A stretch of DNA of 51,696 nt from Bacteroidales bacterium (GCA_017447265.1 JAFSOA010000011.1:1-51696), one strand, 5' to 3'. Counted from the stretch's first letter, positions 41,660-51,312 are shown. Notes: a model not told the origin generated them from the sequence alone. Program-made: numbers and translations.

Positions 41660-42967
41660 ATGAAACACTGGCAGATAGCAACGGCCGTACTCGCCTTCAC
41701 GATGGCGTGTACGGCCGCTTTCGCACAGACCGCCGCACAGAAAGCCGGCGACAAAGGCTACTACAAAGACCTCTTCATGGACGGAGGCTGCTCGCTCAAC
41801 GCCTACCCCGACCTGCCTGCCGCGGACTGGCTGGGACTCAGCATGGAACAGCTCAGCACCGCACCGCGCCTGGAGATGACCTCCCTCGACACGCTGATGC
41901 AGAACTACCTGCTGGTGGGGAACCGGCTTGACGAGAACGGCGCCCTGCTCTACCCCGACGGCGCACCCCGCTTCCGCGTGGTGTATGTCAACGGCGGCAA
42001 GGCGCTGGGGCACACCCGCTCCCTGACCGCGGAGGGCCGCGAGCGTTTCCGCACATACCTGAAGAACGGCGGCAGCTACGTCGGTACATGCGCCGGAGCC
42101 TTCATGGTCGCCCTGGGCTCGAAGCGCGACACGGGCTACGTGGCCCGTCCGGACTATCTCTGCCTCTATCCGGGCTGGGTGGTCGGCACCGGGCTGGAGA
42201 AATCCGCCACGGGCATGACCGTGGAGCCTGGCTCTCCCCTGCTGCAATACTATGACTTCGGCGGCGACATGCGCATCGACTCGGTCCGCCACAACGGCGG
42301 CTGCTATGCCTACATGGACGAGAACGTCCCGGCCGGCACGGAAATCCTGCTGCGCTACATCGGCGACACGCTGAAACTCAAAAAATCCATCCATCAGAAG
42401 GTCAGCGCCTGGGCCTGGAAGGAAAACGCACAGACGGGCCGCATCGTGGCCATCGGCTCGCACCCCGAACGCATGGTGGAAGGCGACCGCCTGGAACTGA
42501 TGGCGGCCCTGATCCGCTACGCGATGGACGGCAACGGCACGCCCCGGCTCAAGGGCATGCTGGCCAATGGAGAGACCCGCGCCATGACGCGCGCCACGGA
42601 TGAAAACGACCCCGACTTCACCCGCATCGGCGACCGTCAGTACCATCATTTCGCCGTGGATGTGCCCAAAGGCGTAAAAGAGATCCAGGTCGAGCTCCGT
42701 GCACCGGACCGCTGGGCCAACCGCTTCGACCTCTGGCTCTTCGCAGATGGGGAGGACTACGCATTCCGAGACAACGCCCGCTGGAAGGACCTGCGCCACG
42801 GCAGCGAAAAGAGCGTCACGATCCCGGTCGAAAAGCCCGGCCGCTACTACATCTCCGTGTTCTGCGCCACGACGGTCGACACGGTCGACACTTTTTACGG
42901 CGTCCAGTACACCGGCCGCACCGATGTCCTGAACGGCGTTCCCTACTTACTGAAAGTCAGCTGGTAA
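41660..42967 (+). CDS. Secreted class-I amidotransferase-like protein with C-terminal beta domain
   Basis: 435 residues. Signal peptide at about 1-22 (cleavage after FAQ). The body resembles the BPL_N/class I glutamine-amidotransferase-like fold: DGAPRFRVVYVNGGKALGH, then GSYVGTCAGAFMVALGSK with candidate nucleophile C144, and IGSHPERMVEG with the H-x-E pair near residue 273. Residues about 310-435 form a pre-peptidase-like beta domain (YHHFAVDVPKGVKEIQVEL, then PGRYYISVF). Its role outside the cytoplasm is unknown. It lies 2 nt after buk and may simply share its mRNA. Confidence 0.72.
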   Translation: MKHWQIATAVLAFTMACTAAFAQTAAQKAGDKGYYKDLFMDGGCSLNAYPDLPAADWLGLSMEQLSTAPRLEMTSLDTLMQNYLLVGNRLDENGALLYPDGAPRFRVVYVNGGKALGHTRSLTAEGRERFRTYLKNGGSYVGTCAGAFMVALGSKRDTGYVARPDYLCLYPGWVVGTGLEKSATGMTVEPGSPLLQYYDFGGDMRIDSVRHNGGCYAYMDENVPAGTEILLRYIGDTLKLKKSIHQKVSAWAWKENAQTGRIVAIGSHPERMVEGDRLELMAALIRYAMDGNGTPRLKGMLANGETRAMTRATDENDPDFTRIGDRQYHHFAVDVPKGVKEIQVELRAPDRWANRFDLWLFADGEDYAFRDNARWKDLRHGSEKSVTIPVEKPGRYYISVFCATTVDTVDTFYGVQYTGRTDVLNGVPYLLKVSW

Positions 42968-42972
42968 GCGCT

Positions 42973-43500
42973 TTATTTCCGCTTGGATATCTTGCTGTTG
43001 ATTTCGACCTGGACCGCTTTGTCCTCGTCGGACTTCTCCTTGGCGCGGTCAGCCTTGGCCTTGGAGGTGACGATGATGACGCCACCGTTGCCCCGCATGC
43101 CATAGATCGACGCCGTGCCGTCTTTGATCACTTCAATCGTGGCAATGTCATAGGGATTGATCGTGCTGGTGTCATAGGTTTCTACCCCGTCGTAAACGAT
43201 CAGCGGCTTGGAATAGCCGTTCTTGGTCGAGCGGCCGCGGATGACGAGGTTTCCGAAATTGTCAAGGTCTACACCAGCCGTGTGCGAAGCGACATATTCC
43301 TCAAAAGTGGTGTAGCCGGCCCGGTCCACATCAGTCACTTCGATGCGGCCGATGGCGCCCGTTTCGCGGGGAACCATGGCATCGGTCGGGTCCACGGTGC
43401 TATCGGCAGAGGAAGACGACTGAGCGGCGCCGCAGCCGCCTGCCAGCAACATCACGAGGGCCATGCCGGCCCAGCATGCGTATTTGTAGATCTGTTTCAT
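42973..43500 (-). CDS. Stand-alone TonB-plug-domain lipoprotein
   Basis: 175 residues. The lipoprotein signal ends at the lipobox AGGC (Cys about 23), followed by a Ser/Asp linker. The rest matches the plug domain of SusC/TonB receptors: NLVIRGRSTKNGYSKPLIVYDGVETYDTSTINPYDIATIEVIKDGTASIYGMRGNGGVIIVTSKAK. No barrel follows: the gene stops about 25 residues later with a Lys-rich tail. A free plug could bind a partner barrel or act as a surface scaffold; this is inference. It is divergent from the MG2 gene, which has its own promoter at 43526-43533. Confidence 0.8.
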   Translation of the reverse strand: MKQIYKYACWAGMALVMLLAGGCGAAQSSSSADSTVDPTDAMVPRETGAIGRIEVTDVDRAGYTTFEEYVASHTAGVDLDNFGNLVIRGRSTKNGYSKPLIVYDGVETYDTSTINPYDIATIEVIKDGTASIYGMRGNGGVIIVTSKAKADRAKEKSDEDKAVQVEINSKISKRK

Positions 43501-43525
43501 TCCTCAAAGTTAATTTTTTTTTCTC

Positions 43526-43533
43526 TATCTTTG
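43526..43533 (+). promoter_or_regulatory. -7 promoter box of the MG2 protein gene
   Basis: TATCTTTG, 5 nt before the ATG at 43539, so the start at 43476 suggested by an open upstream frame is unlikely. Confidence 0.65.
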
Positions 43534-43538
43534 TAATC

Positions 43539-45803
43539 ATGCGTTTTTTCCTCTTCTCCCTGACTTTCATGCTGATGGCCGCGACAATCACGGCCCAGGA
43601 GCGTCCCATGCCCGAAAAGGTGTACGCTCACCTTGACCGGAACTGCTATGCAGCAGGCGAGACTATATGGCTGAAAGGCTATGTTGAAGATGCGAAGGCT
43701 TCAGGGGGAACAAGCCGCTTCCTGTACGCGGAATTGCTCGACGCGGAGGGAAAGACCGTCCTTCGTTCGAAGATACGTCAGGGCCGCGACGGCTTTGCGG
43801 GATATCTTGAACTGCCGGATTCCCTGAAGACAGGGAACTATCTGTTCAGGGCCTATACGCGCTGGCAGCTAAACTGGCCGGAGCACACTTTGTTCCATAC
43901 GCCCATTCGCCTCGTGGGCATGGACGGCCTCATGCCGGACTCCCCGCACACAGATGATGCCCTGGACATCAGCTTCTATCCCGAAGGAGGGCGCTACTTT
44001 GCCGGCGAGCCAGCTTCGATTGGCTTCAAGGCCATGGATGCCGGAGGCAAGGGCGTGACGCTCTCGGGTCGCGTGGTCGAGGACAACGGGGCGGAAGTCA
44101 CGCAGGGTCGCACGCTGCACGATGGCATGGGCCTGCTGACCTTCACACCCGCACAAGGCCATCACTACCGCTTCCTCCCGAATGACGGCTCGGCGGCCTG
44201 GAATCTCCCCGAACCAAGCACAGACGGTGCGACATTGCAGATCCGTCGCATAGGCCAGCAGTTGATTGTCAAAGTCATCAACCACAGCGGGAATCCCTGC
44301 ACCTTATGGATTTGTGCAGGAGGGCATAATGAGAAGGCAGGCGAAGTGGCAGGTACTTCACAGAGCTTCCGTATCCAAATGCAGGACCTGGCCGAGGGCC
44401 TGCAGAAATTCCTGCTTACCGACCCGGCCGGCAATATCCTTTCTGAGCGGGCCGTATTCCGGGAGAGCGAGCGGACCGATGCCGTAGCCCTGACCGTGCA
44501 AAGCGAAGGCGACAGCTACGCACCGCGGACGCTGCGCCGTGTACGACTCAAACTGCCGGCCGGCATTGACTCCGGCGACGTGTCGGTTTCGGTGGTCCGG
44601 TCGGCGTTCCGGCCCTATCAGCAAGAAGGCGGTCTGGCAGCCTATATGCAGCTGGGAAGCGAACTCCGCGGCCATATTGAGAATCCCGACTACTATTTCA
44701 ATCCAACCGTACCGGAGAAGGAACGGCACAACGCACTCGATCTGCTACTCATGATCCAAGGTTGGAGCTATTACGACTTCGTACCGAAAGCCCCGATGGC
44801 CCGCGAGTTGACCCAAACCCTGACAGGCGAAGTACGGGGCTTCACCCAGCGGACACCGCGCAGCTATCTTCTCTCAATCATGGCACCGGCCCTCAATTAC
44901 TCGGAAGTGGCCGAAGTATCCCGTGGCGGCCGCTTCGTAATTGATTCCCTGGATTTCCGCGACAGTACCGTTTTTGTGCTCAATGTCACGCGCGACGGCA
45001 CCCTACAGCACTATACGCCTCGCATCCTTCCCGATCCCGTGGCACAGGAAACCGGCCCCTGGGCTGGCAGTTGGCCATTCGGCGGCCTACGTCTCGACCC
45101 GACCCAGGCCGAAACCCCCGTCTTCACCGACGTCTTTTTCCAGCGCGACTCCATCCAGGCCCTGGTGATCCAGGCCGACTACGTGCGCATCAAGTCGCCA
45201 TTCGGCAGCACACCGCGCCTGGGCGCCAAAACCCGCGACCAGCTCGGTCCTTACGACAACATGAACCTGCTCGACTATGTCCTGCTGATGAAGCCCAACT
45301 TCGAACGCGTCGACCAAGATGGAGAAACCATCGTCCGCGCTAAAACTTCTTACGAATACTTCGGAGACATCGCCTTATGTGTCAACGGAATCCGTTACAC
45401 CTGGGACCTTGGACAGACCATCATGGTAGGTGATATCGAGAAGCTCAGCATTACCACACGCAACAGCGACGCTTTCCTGCTGAAGGCCGACGGGGTGGTA
45501 CTTGTGGAGTTGAGCGGGCCGGGACAGCGTTCGCTGGAAGATCAAGGCAATACACGCGTGTTCACGCCGCTTGGCTGGCAGACGCCGCGCGATTTCTACA
45601 ACCCCCGCTACGACCGGACTCACCCCTGGGTGCCCGACCGGCGCAATACCATTTACTGGAACCCCTCGCTGGGGCTCTGGGGCCGGCATACCAACAGTTT
45701 TTCCTTCTACACGGACGACCAGCCGGACGGACCGTATTTTCTGCGCGTCGAAGGACGTGCCGCTGACGGCCGCTGGATCTCCACATCGCAGGTGTTGGAG
45801 TGA
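43539..45803 (+). CDS. MG2/macroglobulin-like surface protein with C-terminal plug-like region
   Basis: 754 residues from the ATG at 43539. Signal peptide at about 1-19 (ends ITAQ). The N-terminal MG2-like domain begins PEKVYAHLDRNCYAAGETIWLKGYV, the hallmark of a large bacteroidete family. Several beta domains follow. At about 605-660 a plug-like stretch (LLMKPNFERV, then ALCVNGIRYTWD, IMVGDIEKLSITTRNSDAFLL, GVVLVEL) is seen, as in relatives that carry a TonB plug. The C-terminal part is rich in Trp and Tyr. Function is unknown. It sits between two plug-domain lipoproteins, which suggests they work together. Confidence 0.78.
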   Translation: MRFFLFSLTFMLMAATITAQERPMPEKVYAHLDRNCYAAGETIWLKGYVEDAKASGGTSRFLYAELLDAEGKTVLRSKIRQGRDGFAGYLELPDSLKTGNYLFRAYTRWQLNWPEHTLFHTPIRLVGMDGLMPDSPHTDDALDISFYPEGGRYFAGEPASIGFKAMDAGGKGVTLSGRVVEDNGAEVTQGRTLHDGMGLLTFTPAQGHHYRFLPNDGSAAWNLPEPSTDGATLQIRRIGQQLIVKVINHSGNPCTLWICAGGHNEKAGEVAGTSQSFRIQMQDLAEGLQKFLLTDPAGNILSERAVFRESERTDAVALTVQSEGDSYAPRTLRRVRLKLPAGIDSGDVSVSVVRSAFRPYQQEGGLAAYMQLGSELRGHIENPDYYFNPTVPEKERHNALDLLLMIQGWSYYDFVPKAPMARELTQTLTGEVRGFTQRTPRSYLLSIMAPALNYSEVAEVSRGGRFVIDSLDFRDSTVFVLNVTRDGTLQHYTPRILPDPVAQETGPWAGSWPFGGLRLDPTQAETPVFTDVFFQRDSIQALVIQADYVRIKSPFGSTPRLGAKTRDQLGPYDNMNLLDYVLLMKPNFERVDQDGETIVRAKTSYEYFGDIALCVNGIRYTWDLGQTIMVGDIEKLSITTRNSDAFLLKADGVVLVELSGPGQRSLEDQGNTRVFTPLGWQTPRDFYNPRYDRTHPWVPDRRNTIYWNPSLGLWGRHTNSFSFYTDDQPDGPYFLRVEGRAADGRWISTSQVLE

Positions 45804-45836
45804 CAAACCACTTGAACATATAATACCTTGAAAGAT

Positions 45837-46226
45837 ATGAAAAAAACAATTTTCCTGACAGTTACGTTCCTGCTGCTCTGCAGCTGCGGCGGCGGCAGAT
45901 TGATCAGCGACGGCGCAAACGCCGACCAGCCCTGGCTCAATTACCGGACGATGGACGAGTATATCGAAGCCATCAGCCCCCACTTTTTTGAAGGCATCGC
46001 CGCCCGCGGTGTCAGCACCATCAACGGCAGTACCACGCCCCTGCTGATGGTCGACGGCTTCGAAGTCCAGAGCTTCGACAGCCTGGACCTGCACGACGTC
46101 GTCGCCGTCGAGATCATCACCGATTCCCGCGTCGCCAGCTATGGCGTCCGTGGCGCCAACGGCGTCGCCCTCGTCACCACCAAGCATTCGTGGAACGCCA
46201 ACAAAAAGTACAAGGACCTGAACTAA
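45837..46226 (+). CDS. Second stand-alone TonB-plug-domain lipoprotein
   Basis: 129 residues from the ATG at 45837. Signal peptide with lipobox LLCSC (Cys about 17). The mature part has the plug pattern STINGSTTPLLMVDGFEVQSFDSLDLHDVVAVEIITDSRVASYGVRGANGVALVTTK and then ends. It resembles the 175-residue protein at 42973-43500 in layout, though the sequences are diverged. It starts 33 nt after the MG2 gene and is probably in the same transcript. It is followed by a strong hairpin terminator. Confidence 0.8.
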   Translation: MKKTIFLTVTFLLLCSCGGGRLISDGANADQPWLNYRTMDEYIEAISPHFFEGIAARGVSTINGSTTPLLMVDGFEVQSFDSLDLHDVVAVEIITDSRVASYGVRGANGVALVTTKHSWNANKKYKDLN

Positions 46227-46256
46227 GATACAGGATTTAGTCCTTAACATAACGAA

Positions 46257-46290
46257 AAAAGCGGATGGCCATATGGTCCATCCGCTTCAT
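46257..46290. terminator. Hairpin terminator between the plug lipoprotein and susD
   Basis: AAGCGGATGG (46259-46268) pairs perfectly with CCATCCGCTT (46278-46287) around a 9-nt loop, with an A-run before it. It can end both the forward operon and the reverse susCD transcript, which finishes at 46310. Confidence 0.75.
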
Positions 46291-46309
46291 TTATTCGTTC
46301 AGCAGAAGC

Positions 46310-47872
46310 TTATTCGAGCGAGATCAGCTTGTTGTAGTCGGTCTCGTTCTTAGGAACTTTCCACGTCCACTTGTTGCCGTCGCCCACGTTGATGGTCACG
46401 GCGTAAGCATCCTGGAAGCTGCCGCCCTGCGCCTTGGTCTTACGGATAATCGGCTCGTTCCAGCGTTTGTAATCATACCAGTCGAAACCTTCACCCCAAA
46501 GGTCGATGCGGCGGTACAGCTTGACTTCCTTCAGGAGGTCGGCGCCCGTCTTCGTGCACTTGTATGCCGGGTCGAGGTTCTTGTTGAGTTCGTTCAACAG
46601 GCTCTGGACCTTGGCCTCCTGGCCACCCATGTGGCAGAGCGCTTCCGCCTCGGCGAGATACATCTCGGCGCTGCGGTAGATATTGAAGCTACCACCACCC
46701 GGCAGGAAGGTACACAGGAACTTGAACTGCATATAAGCGAAAATGGTACTGGTGGAATACAGCTTGGAAGCAAATTCTGCTTTCGCGCGCTTGGAGAAAG
46801 CGGAACCGGCTTTGTTGACATTGTTGCAGGCAGCCCATTCTGCTTCAGTAGGCTCCAGCCACATCTTGCGACGGACGTCCGTGGCAGGGATCTGGTCGTA
46901 GAGTTCCTTGCTGATGGCCAGCGGCCGGCTGCGCTGCATGGAGCTGGACGCATTGGAAGCCTGATATGCGAAGAAGGAATAGTAGTAGATGGTCTGGTCC
47001 TGAGCCTCATAAACACCCCAGATCCACTCGTTGTTCTCATCGGAGAAACCACCGTCCATATATTCGCTCGTACTCATCAGCGGGTGGCCCTTGCGAGCCT
47101 CGGGAGCGCAAGCGGCAACCGTCGCCCAGTCTTCCCTGACCAGAGCGGCGCGGGTCTTCACAGCGTAGGCGACGCCCAGGTTCGGCTTGTAGAACTCGTC
47201 AGCATCGCGATCCAGGCCGCTGGACTTGAAGAGGCTGATGGCCTCGTCGCAGTCGGCATAGATCTGGGCATAGCATTCAGCCTGGGAGGAGAGCGGAAGG
47301 TCATAGGTGCCATCCTCGTTTGCACTGGTGCTCAGGCGGAGGGCCACACCGTGGGAAGAACCGTTTCCGCTGTCGGCCCAACGATAGGCGTACAGCTGCA
47401 TCAGCATCGTGTAAGCGTGGGCGCGGAAGACCAGGGCCTGAGCCTTGTAGAACTTGCGCTCAGCCTCAGGACCTTCGGCACCGTCGATATTCTCGATCAC
47501 CTGGTTGGCGTTGCCGATGATCTTGTAGTAATAGTACCAGGGATAGACCAGATATGTGGAGTTCACGCTCTCGTGCATCGTGTGGTTCCAAAGGGATGCC
47601 CAACCAGCCTGGTCACTGCGCTGGCAGTCATTACCAAAGTTGCCGTACCAAGTCTTGATGGTCCCTTCGCCGTTGAGGCCTTGGGTACTCAGGTACTGCG
47701 TGGTCATCATCTTGCACATGCCGTTGATGGCCAGCTTCACGTTATCGGTCGTGGAGAAGATCGTAGCAGGAGAGACGGAACTCTCCGGAGTCGTTTCCAT
47801 ATAATCCTTGGCGCAAGCGGCAGCAAGGACAAGGGTTATGGCGCAAAGAGAGATTTTGATGATATTTTTCAT
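46310..47872 (-). CDS. SusD/RagB-family nutrient-binding lipoprotein
   Basis: 520 residues. Lipoprotein signal MKNIIKISLCAITLVLAAAC (Cys about 20). TPR-like helical body with the usual segments ADEFYKPNLGVAYAVKTRAALVREDW (about 222-250), then FNIYRSAEMYLAEAEALCHMGGQEAKVQSLLNELNKNLDP and the C-terminal LYRRIDLWGEGFDWYDYKRWNEPI. It forms the lid of a SusC transporter and binds glycan or peptide ligands at the surface. It lies 19 nt after susC on the same strand, an ordinary susC-susD pair. No hydrolase genes are close enough to tell the ligand. Confidence 0.95.
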   Translation of the reverse strand: MKNIIKISLCAITLVLAAACAKDYMETTPESSVSPATIFSTTDNVKLAINGMCKMMTTQYLSTQGLNGEGTIKTWYGNFGNDCQRSDQAGWASLWNHTMHESVNSTYLVYPWYYYYKIIGNANQVIENIDGAEGPEAERKFYKAQALVFRAHAYTMLMQLYAYRWADSGNGSSHGVALRLSTSANEDGTYDLPLSSQAECYAQIYADCDEAISLFKSSGLDRDADEFYKPNLGVAYAVKTRAALVREDWATVAACAPEARKGHPLMSTSEYMDGGFSDENNEWIWGVYEAQDQTIYYYSFFAYQASNASSSMQRSRPLAISKELYDQIPATDVRRKMWLEPTEAEWAACNNVNKAGSAFSKRAKAEFASKLYSTSTIFAYMQFKFLCTFLPGGGSFNIYRSAEMYLAEAEALCHMGGQEAKVQSLLNELNKNLDPAYKCTKTGADLLKEVKLYRRIDLWGEGFDWYDYKRWNEPIIRKTKAQGGSFQDAYAVTINVGDGNKWTWKVPKNETDYNKLISLE

Positions 47873-47891
47873 ATGATTCGTCTCCTAATGG

Positions 47892-50800
47892 TTAAAACTT
47901 GACATTGATACCTGCGGTAAACACGCGGGCGGTGACAAAGGTGTTGGTGCTCGTCACGCCACCGAAGCTGTACTGCGGGTTCAGACCCTTGCGGGCTGCG
48001 CATGTGAAGAGGTTTTCGCCGGAAGCCGTGATGGACAGACCCTGAATCTGGAGCGGGGTGAGCCAGCGTTTAGGCAGCGAATACGAAAGGGCGATGTTCT
48101 TCACCACCAGATAGTTGCCAGAAACCAGCCAACGGTTGGAAGTACCGGCGTTGTTCGAGATGGAAACATCTTTTCCATTCATGTTGTAGGTCGAGAACGT
48201 GTAGTTCATCGGCGTGCCGTTGGGATCGATGCGGTCCGGAGACGTTTCCGTCATGCCGGCGGGAGCACCGGTCCAGGCATTCAAGTTATCCTCATGCACG
48301 CTGCTGGGGCTGGCGCTCACGCCCATCTTGCCAGCATAGATACCGTCATAGACTTTGGAGCCGAGGCCATAGGTAAAGATGGATGACAGGGTGAAACCTT
48401 TCCAGCTCAGATTGAGGCCGAAACTACCGTACACCGTGGGCGTAGCCGTACCAGACCAGTCTTTCTTGCCATAAGAGCCCGGATTCCATACGTAAGGCTC
48501 GCCATTGATAATGGTGTAATTATGGGCTTCCATCAGGGAGTTGGCGTTGCCGTCCGCATCTTTGGCCGAACCATAGATGACTTTACCGTCCTTGGTATTG
48601 TCGTCCGTGATGTAGAAGCGCTCGTCGTCGAACTTATAGAGAGACAGACCGGTCATCTGGTCGACACCGGCGAACTGATACAGCCAGTAAGCATAACGGT
48701 CACCGCCTTCCACATAACGCTTGGTACCATCGATGATACCTTCTTTGCGGTTCTGCTCCGGCAAAGACAGGATCTTGCTCTTCAGGAAGGTTGCATTGGC
48801 GAAGAAGTTGATCCGCAAGTCCCTGTTCCGGACAATATCGATATCGGTTTCGATCTCAACACCGCGATTGGACATCGTACCGATATTCTGCGTAATGGAC
48901 GGGTTTGTGCCGCCTGTCGAAGTCGGACCGGCGGTAATCGGAAGGATCACGTCGAAGAGCAGGTCCTTATTGCGACGGTCAAAGTATTCCACGTTCAGGT
49001 TCCATCGGTTGAACAGGCGGGACTCGATACCGACGCCCCAGCTCTGGCCGGTTTCCCATTTGAGGTCATAGTTCGGCAGCTGGGAGATCCAGTAAGCACC
49101 CTTGTTGGCGTTCTGGCCGGAGGTGTAGAGGGCCTGGTAGCCGTAGAGGCCGGAACCGGAGTCGTTACCCACCTGGCCGAAGTCGGCGCGGAGCTTGAGG
49201 GTGTTGACCCAGCCCACGTTCTGCATGAAGTCCTCGCGGGAGATCATCCAGTTGGCACCGATGGACCAGAAGTTACCCCAGCGGGCCTTGGTCGCAAAAC
49301 GGGAAGAACCGTCACGACGGAAAGAAGCTTCCACGTTGTACTTGTCCAGATAGTTGTAACGAACGCGGGACAGATAACTCTCCGTGCGATAATTATTGCC
49401 GTAGTTGTAGAGGCTGGTGATTTCCGTGAAGTTACGAAGGTTGTTGACATTGGGGAACACCTCTGAGGTCTTGTAACCGTAGAGGTAGTCGTAGTGATTG
49501 GAGTAGTTCTCGTGACCGATGAGGATATTCACACTATGGTCACCGAACTGGTGGGCCCAGCGCAGCTGCTGCTGGAACGTGTAGTTCTTGTAGTTGTATT
49601 CGTTGCGGCTGCCACGGCCGTTGTTGCCCTTACCGTCACCGATCACGGCGCTGTCGTAGCTCTGCTCGATATCGCTGCGGAGGTTGAGGTTGCCGTTGAA
49701 GGTGAGGGTGAAGTCTTTCAGGAAGTAGAACTCGATCGTCGCGATGGCGTTCATCGTGTTGCGGGTGCTCTTGTCCTGGTTGAGCTCGTTCTCCCAGATG
49801 ACGTGGCGGTCCACGTACTGGTTACGGGTATCGACCTGAATGCCGTTCTCGTCGTAATAGTAACCCGGGTCATACTGCTTTTTGCCGTCCGCGTCAAGGA
49901 TGTATTCACCCGTGTTGACGTCGTGGAGGTGCACCGGATAGATCGGCGCGATGTTACGGCAGTACATGAACGGGTTCACGTAGGCGTTGGAACTCGTGGA
50001 AGTATTGAGGTAGCTCTGGTGCGTGGCGTTGACGTTGAAGCCCAGTTTCATGTAAGAGGTGGGTTTCACGTTGACGGCGGCACGACCGGAGAGGCGGTTG
50101 AAGCCGGAGGTCCTCAGGTAACCGTTCTCATCCAGATAACCCAGGGAGAAGTAGTAGTCTGCCTTGTCGGTGGCACCGGCTGCGGTAGCGTTGTATTCCT
50201 GGCGGAAACCGGGCTTGATGGTCTGACCGAACCAGTCAAGGTCGTCCTGATAACCCTTGAGGATGGTGGCATCGGCAGCCAGCTCGCCATTCTGGAAGAG
50301 GGCGTCCGTCGATTTGTTCCAGATGTTGAGTTTGAGGCGGTCGCTGATCAGGTTCGCGTTCGCATAAGCGGCAGCATCGGAAGCAGAGTCGCCATAATAG
50401 TACTGACGGTCGTTCTTGAGGGCCATCCAGTTGATATTCATAAACTCACGGGCGTCAGCCAGGTCGTATTCAGGAATACCTCTCTGGTACACACCGGCCG
50501 TAGCGCTGAACGAGACGTTCAGGCGTCCCGACTTGCCTTTCTTGGTGGTGATCAGGATCACACCGTTGGAAGCGCGGTTACCGTACAGGGCTGCGGAAGC
50601 GGCGTCCTTCAGGACGGTCATGGACTCGATATCAGCAGGGTTCAAGTCAGACAGGTTACCACCGTAGGGTACGCCGTCGATGACATACATAGGGCTGGAG
50701 CTACCATTCACGGTACCGTTACCACGGATCATGATGGAAGGGTCGGAACCCGGGTTACCGAAGGTGCTGTTGACCTGCACGCCGGTCACCGTACCTTCCA

Positions 50801-51227
50801 GGGCCGATGTGACCGTCGAGACCGGACGGGTCTCGATCTTGTCGGCGTTGACGTTCGAAATAGCACCCGTCAGGGTCGATTTCTTCGCGGCACCGTAGGC
50901 GATGGTGATCACCGCTTCTTCCAGGTTCTCGGTGTCCGTGGCCAGGATCACGTTGATGACACTGCGGCCGTCAACGGCGACTTCCTGGTTCAGGTAGCCG
51001 ATGGAGCTGAAAATCAGCGTCGCTTTCTTGGGAACATCGATGGAGTAGTTACCGTCTCCATCCGTGGCCGTTCCGGTCATGGTGCCTTTCACCTGGATCG
51101 AGGCAAAAGGGACTCCTTCGCCGGAGGCGTCGGTTACCGAACCTTTGACCGTAATGTTCTGCGCAAGGGCGGTTCCCAGTGCTAAAACAGTCAAAAGGCA
51201 GGTAAACAATAATCTAAGTTTCCTCAT
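47892..51227 (-). CDS. SusC/RagA-family TonB-linked outer-membrane transporter
   Basis: 1111 residues from the ATG at 51227, chosen because it begins a clean signal peptide (MRKLRLLFTCLLTVLALGTALAQ). A carboxypeptidase-D-like beta domain comes first (about 25-100: ITVKGSVTDASGEGVPFASIQVKG). The SusC-specific linker and TonB-plug follow (about 110-235: PSIMIRGNGTVNGSSSPMYVIDGVPYGG, DIESMTVLKDAASAALYGNRASNGVILITTKKG). A long beta-barrel ends AGINVKF with the terminal Phe. The size is typical. It leads the susCD operon. No exact TAnnTTTG box was found in the 85 bp between this start and the divergent recombinase. Confidence 0.95.
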   Translation of the reverse strand: MRKLRLLFTCLLTVLALGTALAQNITVKGSVTDASGEGVPFASIQVKGTMTGTATDGDGNYSIDVPKKATLIFSSIGYLNQEVAVDGRSVINVILATDTENLEEAVITIAYGAAKKSTLTGAISNVNADKIETRPVSTVTSALEGTVTGVQVNSTFGNPGSDPSIMIRGNGTVNGSSSPMYVIDGVPYGGNLSDLNPADIESMTVLKDAASAALYGNRASNGVILITTKKGKSGRLNVSFSATAGVYQRGIPEYDLADAREFMNINWMALKNDRQYYYGDSASDAAAYANANLISDRLKLNIWNKSTDALFQNGELAADATILKGYQDDLDWFGQTIKPGFRQEYNATAAGATDKADYYFSLGYLDENGYLRTSGFNRLSGRAAVNVKPTSYMKLGFNVNATHQSYLNTSTSSNAYVNPFMYCRNIAPIYPVHLHDVNTGEYILDADGKKQYDPGYYYDENGIQVDTRNQYVDRHVIWENELNQDKSTRNTMNAIATIEFYFLKDFTLTFNGNLNLRSDIEQSYDSAVIGDGKGNNGRGSRNEYNYKNYTFQQQLRWAHQFGDHSVNILIGHENYSNHYDYLYGYKTSEVFPNVNNLRNFTEITSLYNYGNNYRTESYLSRVRYNYLDKYNVEASFRRDGSSRFATKARWGNFWSIGANWMISREDFMQNVGWVNTLKLRADFGQVGNDSGSGLYGYQALYTSGQNANKGAYWISQLPNYDLKWETGQSWGVGIESRLFNRWNLNVEYFDRRNKDLLFDVILPITAGPTSTGGTNPSITQNIGTMSNRGVEIETDIDIVRNRDLRINFFANATFLKSKILSLPEQNRKEGIIDGTKRYVEGGDRYAYWLYQFAGVDQMTGLSLYKFDDERFYITDDNTKDGKVIYGSAKDADGNANSLMEAHNYTIINGEPYVWNPGSYGKKDWSGTATPTVYGSFGLNLSWKGFTLSSIFTYGLGSKVYDGIYAGKMGVSASPSSVHEDNLNAWTGAPAGMTETSPDRIDPNGTPMNYTFSTYNMNGKDVSISNNAGTSNRWLVSGNYLVVKNIALSYSLPKRWLTPLQIQGLSITASGENLFTCAARKGLNPQYSFGGVTSTNTFVTARVFTAGINVKF

Positions 51228-51312
51228 AAATGATGTTTTTAGGTTATAATTACATTTATGAAAAAAAGCTTTGAAATTTGGATATTTCCATCTATTTTTA
51301 GGACAAATTAGT

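Noticed and set aside
49494-51185. A 563-codon + strand frame within susC
   Set aside because: It is antisense to susC, which has complete plug and barrel motifs.
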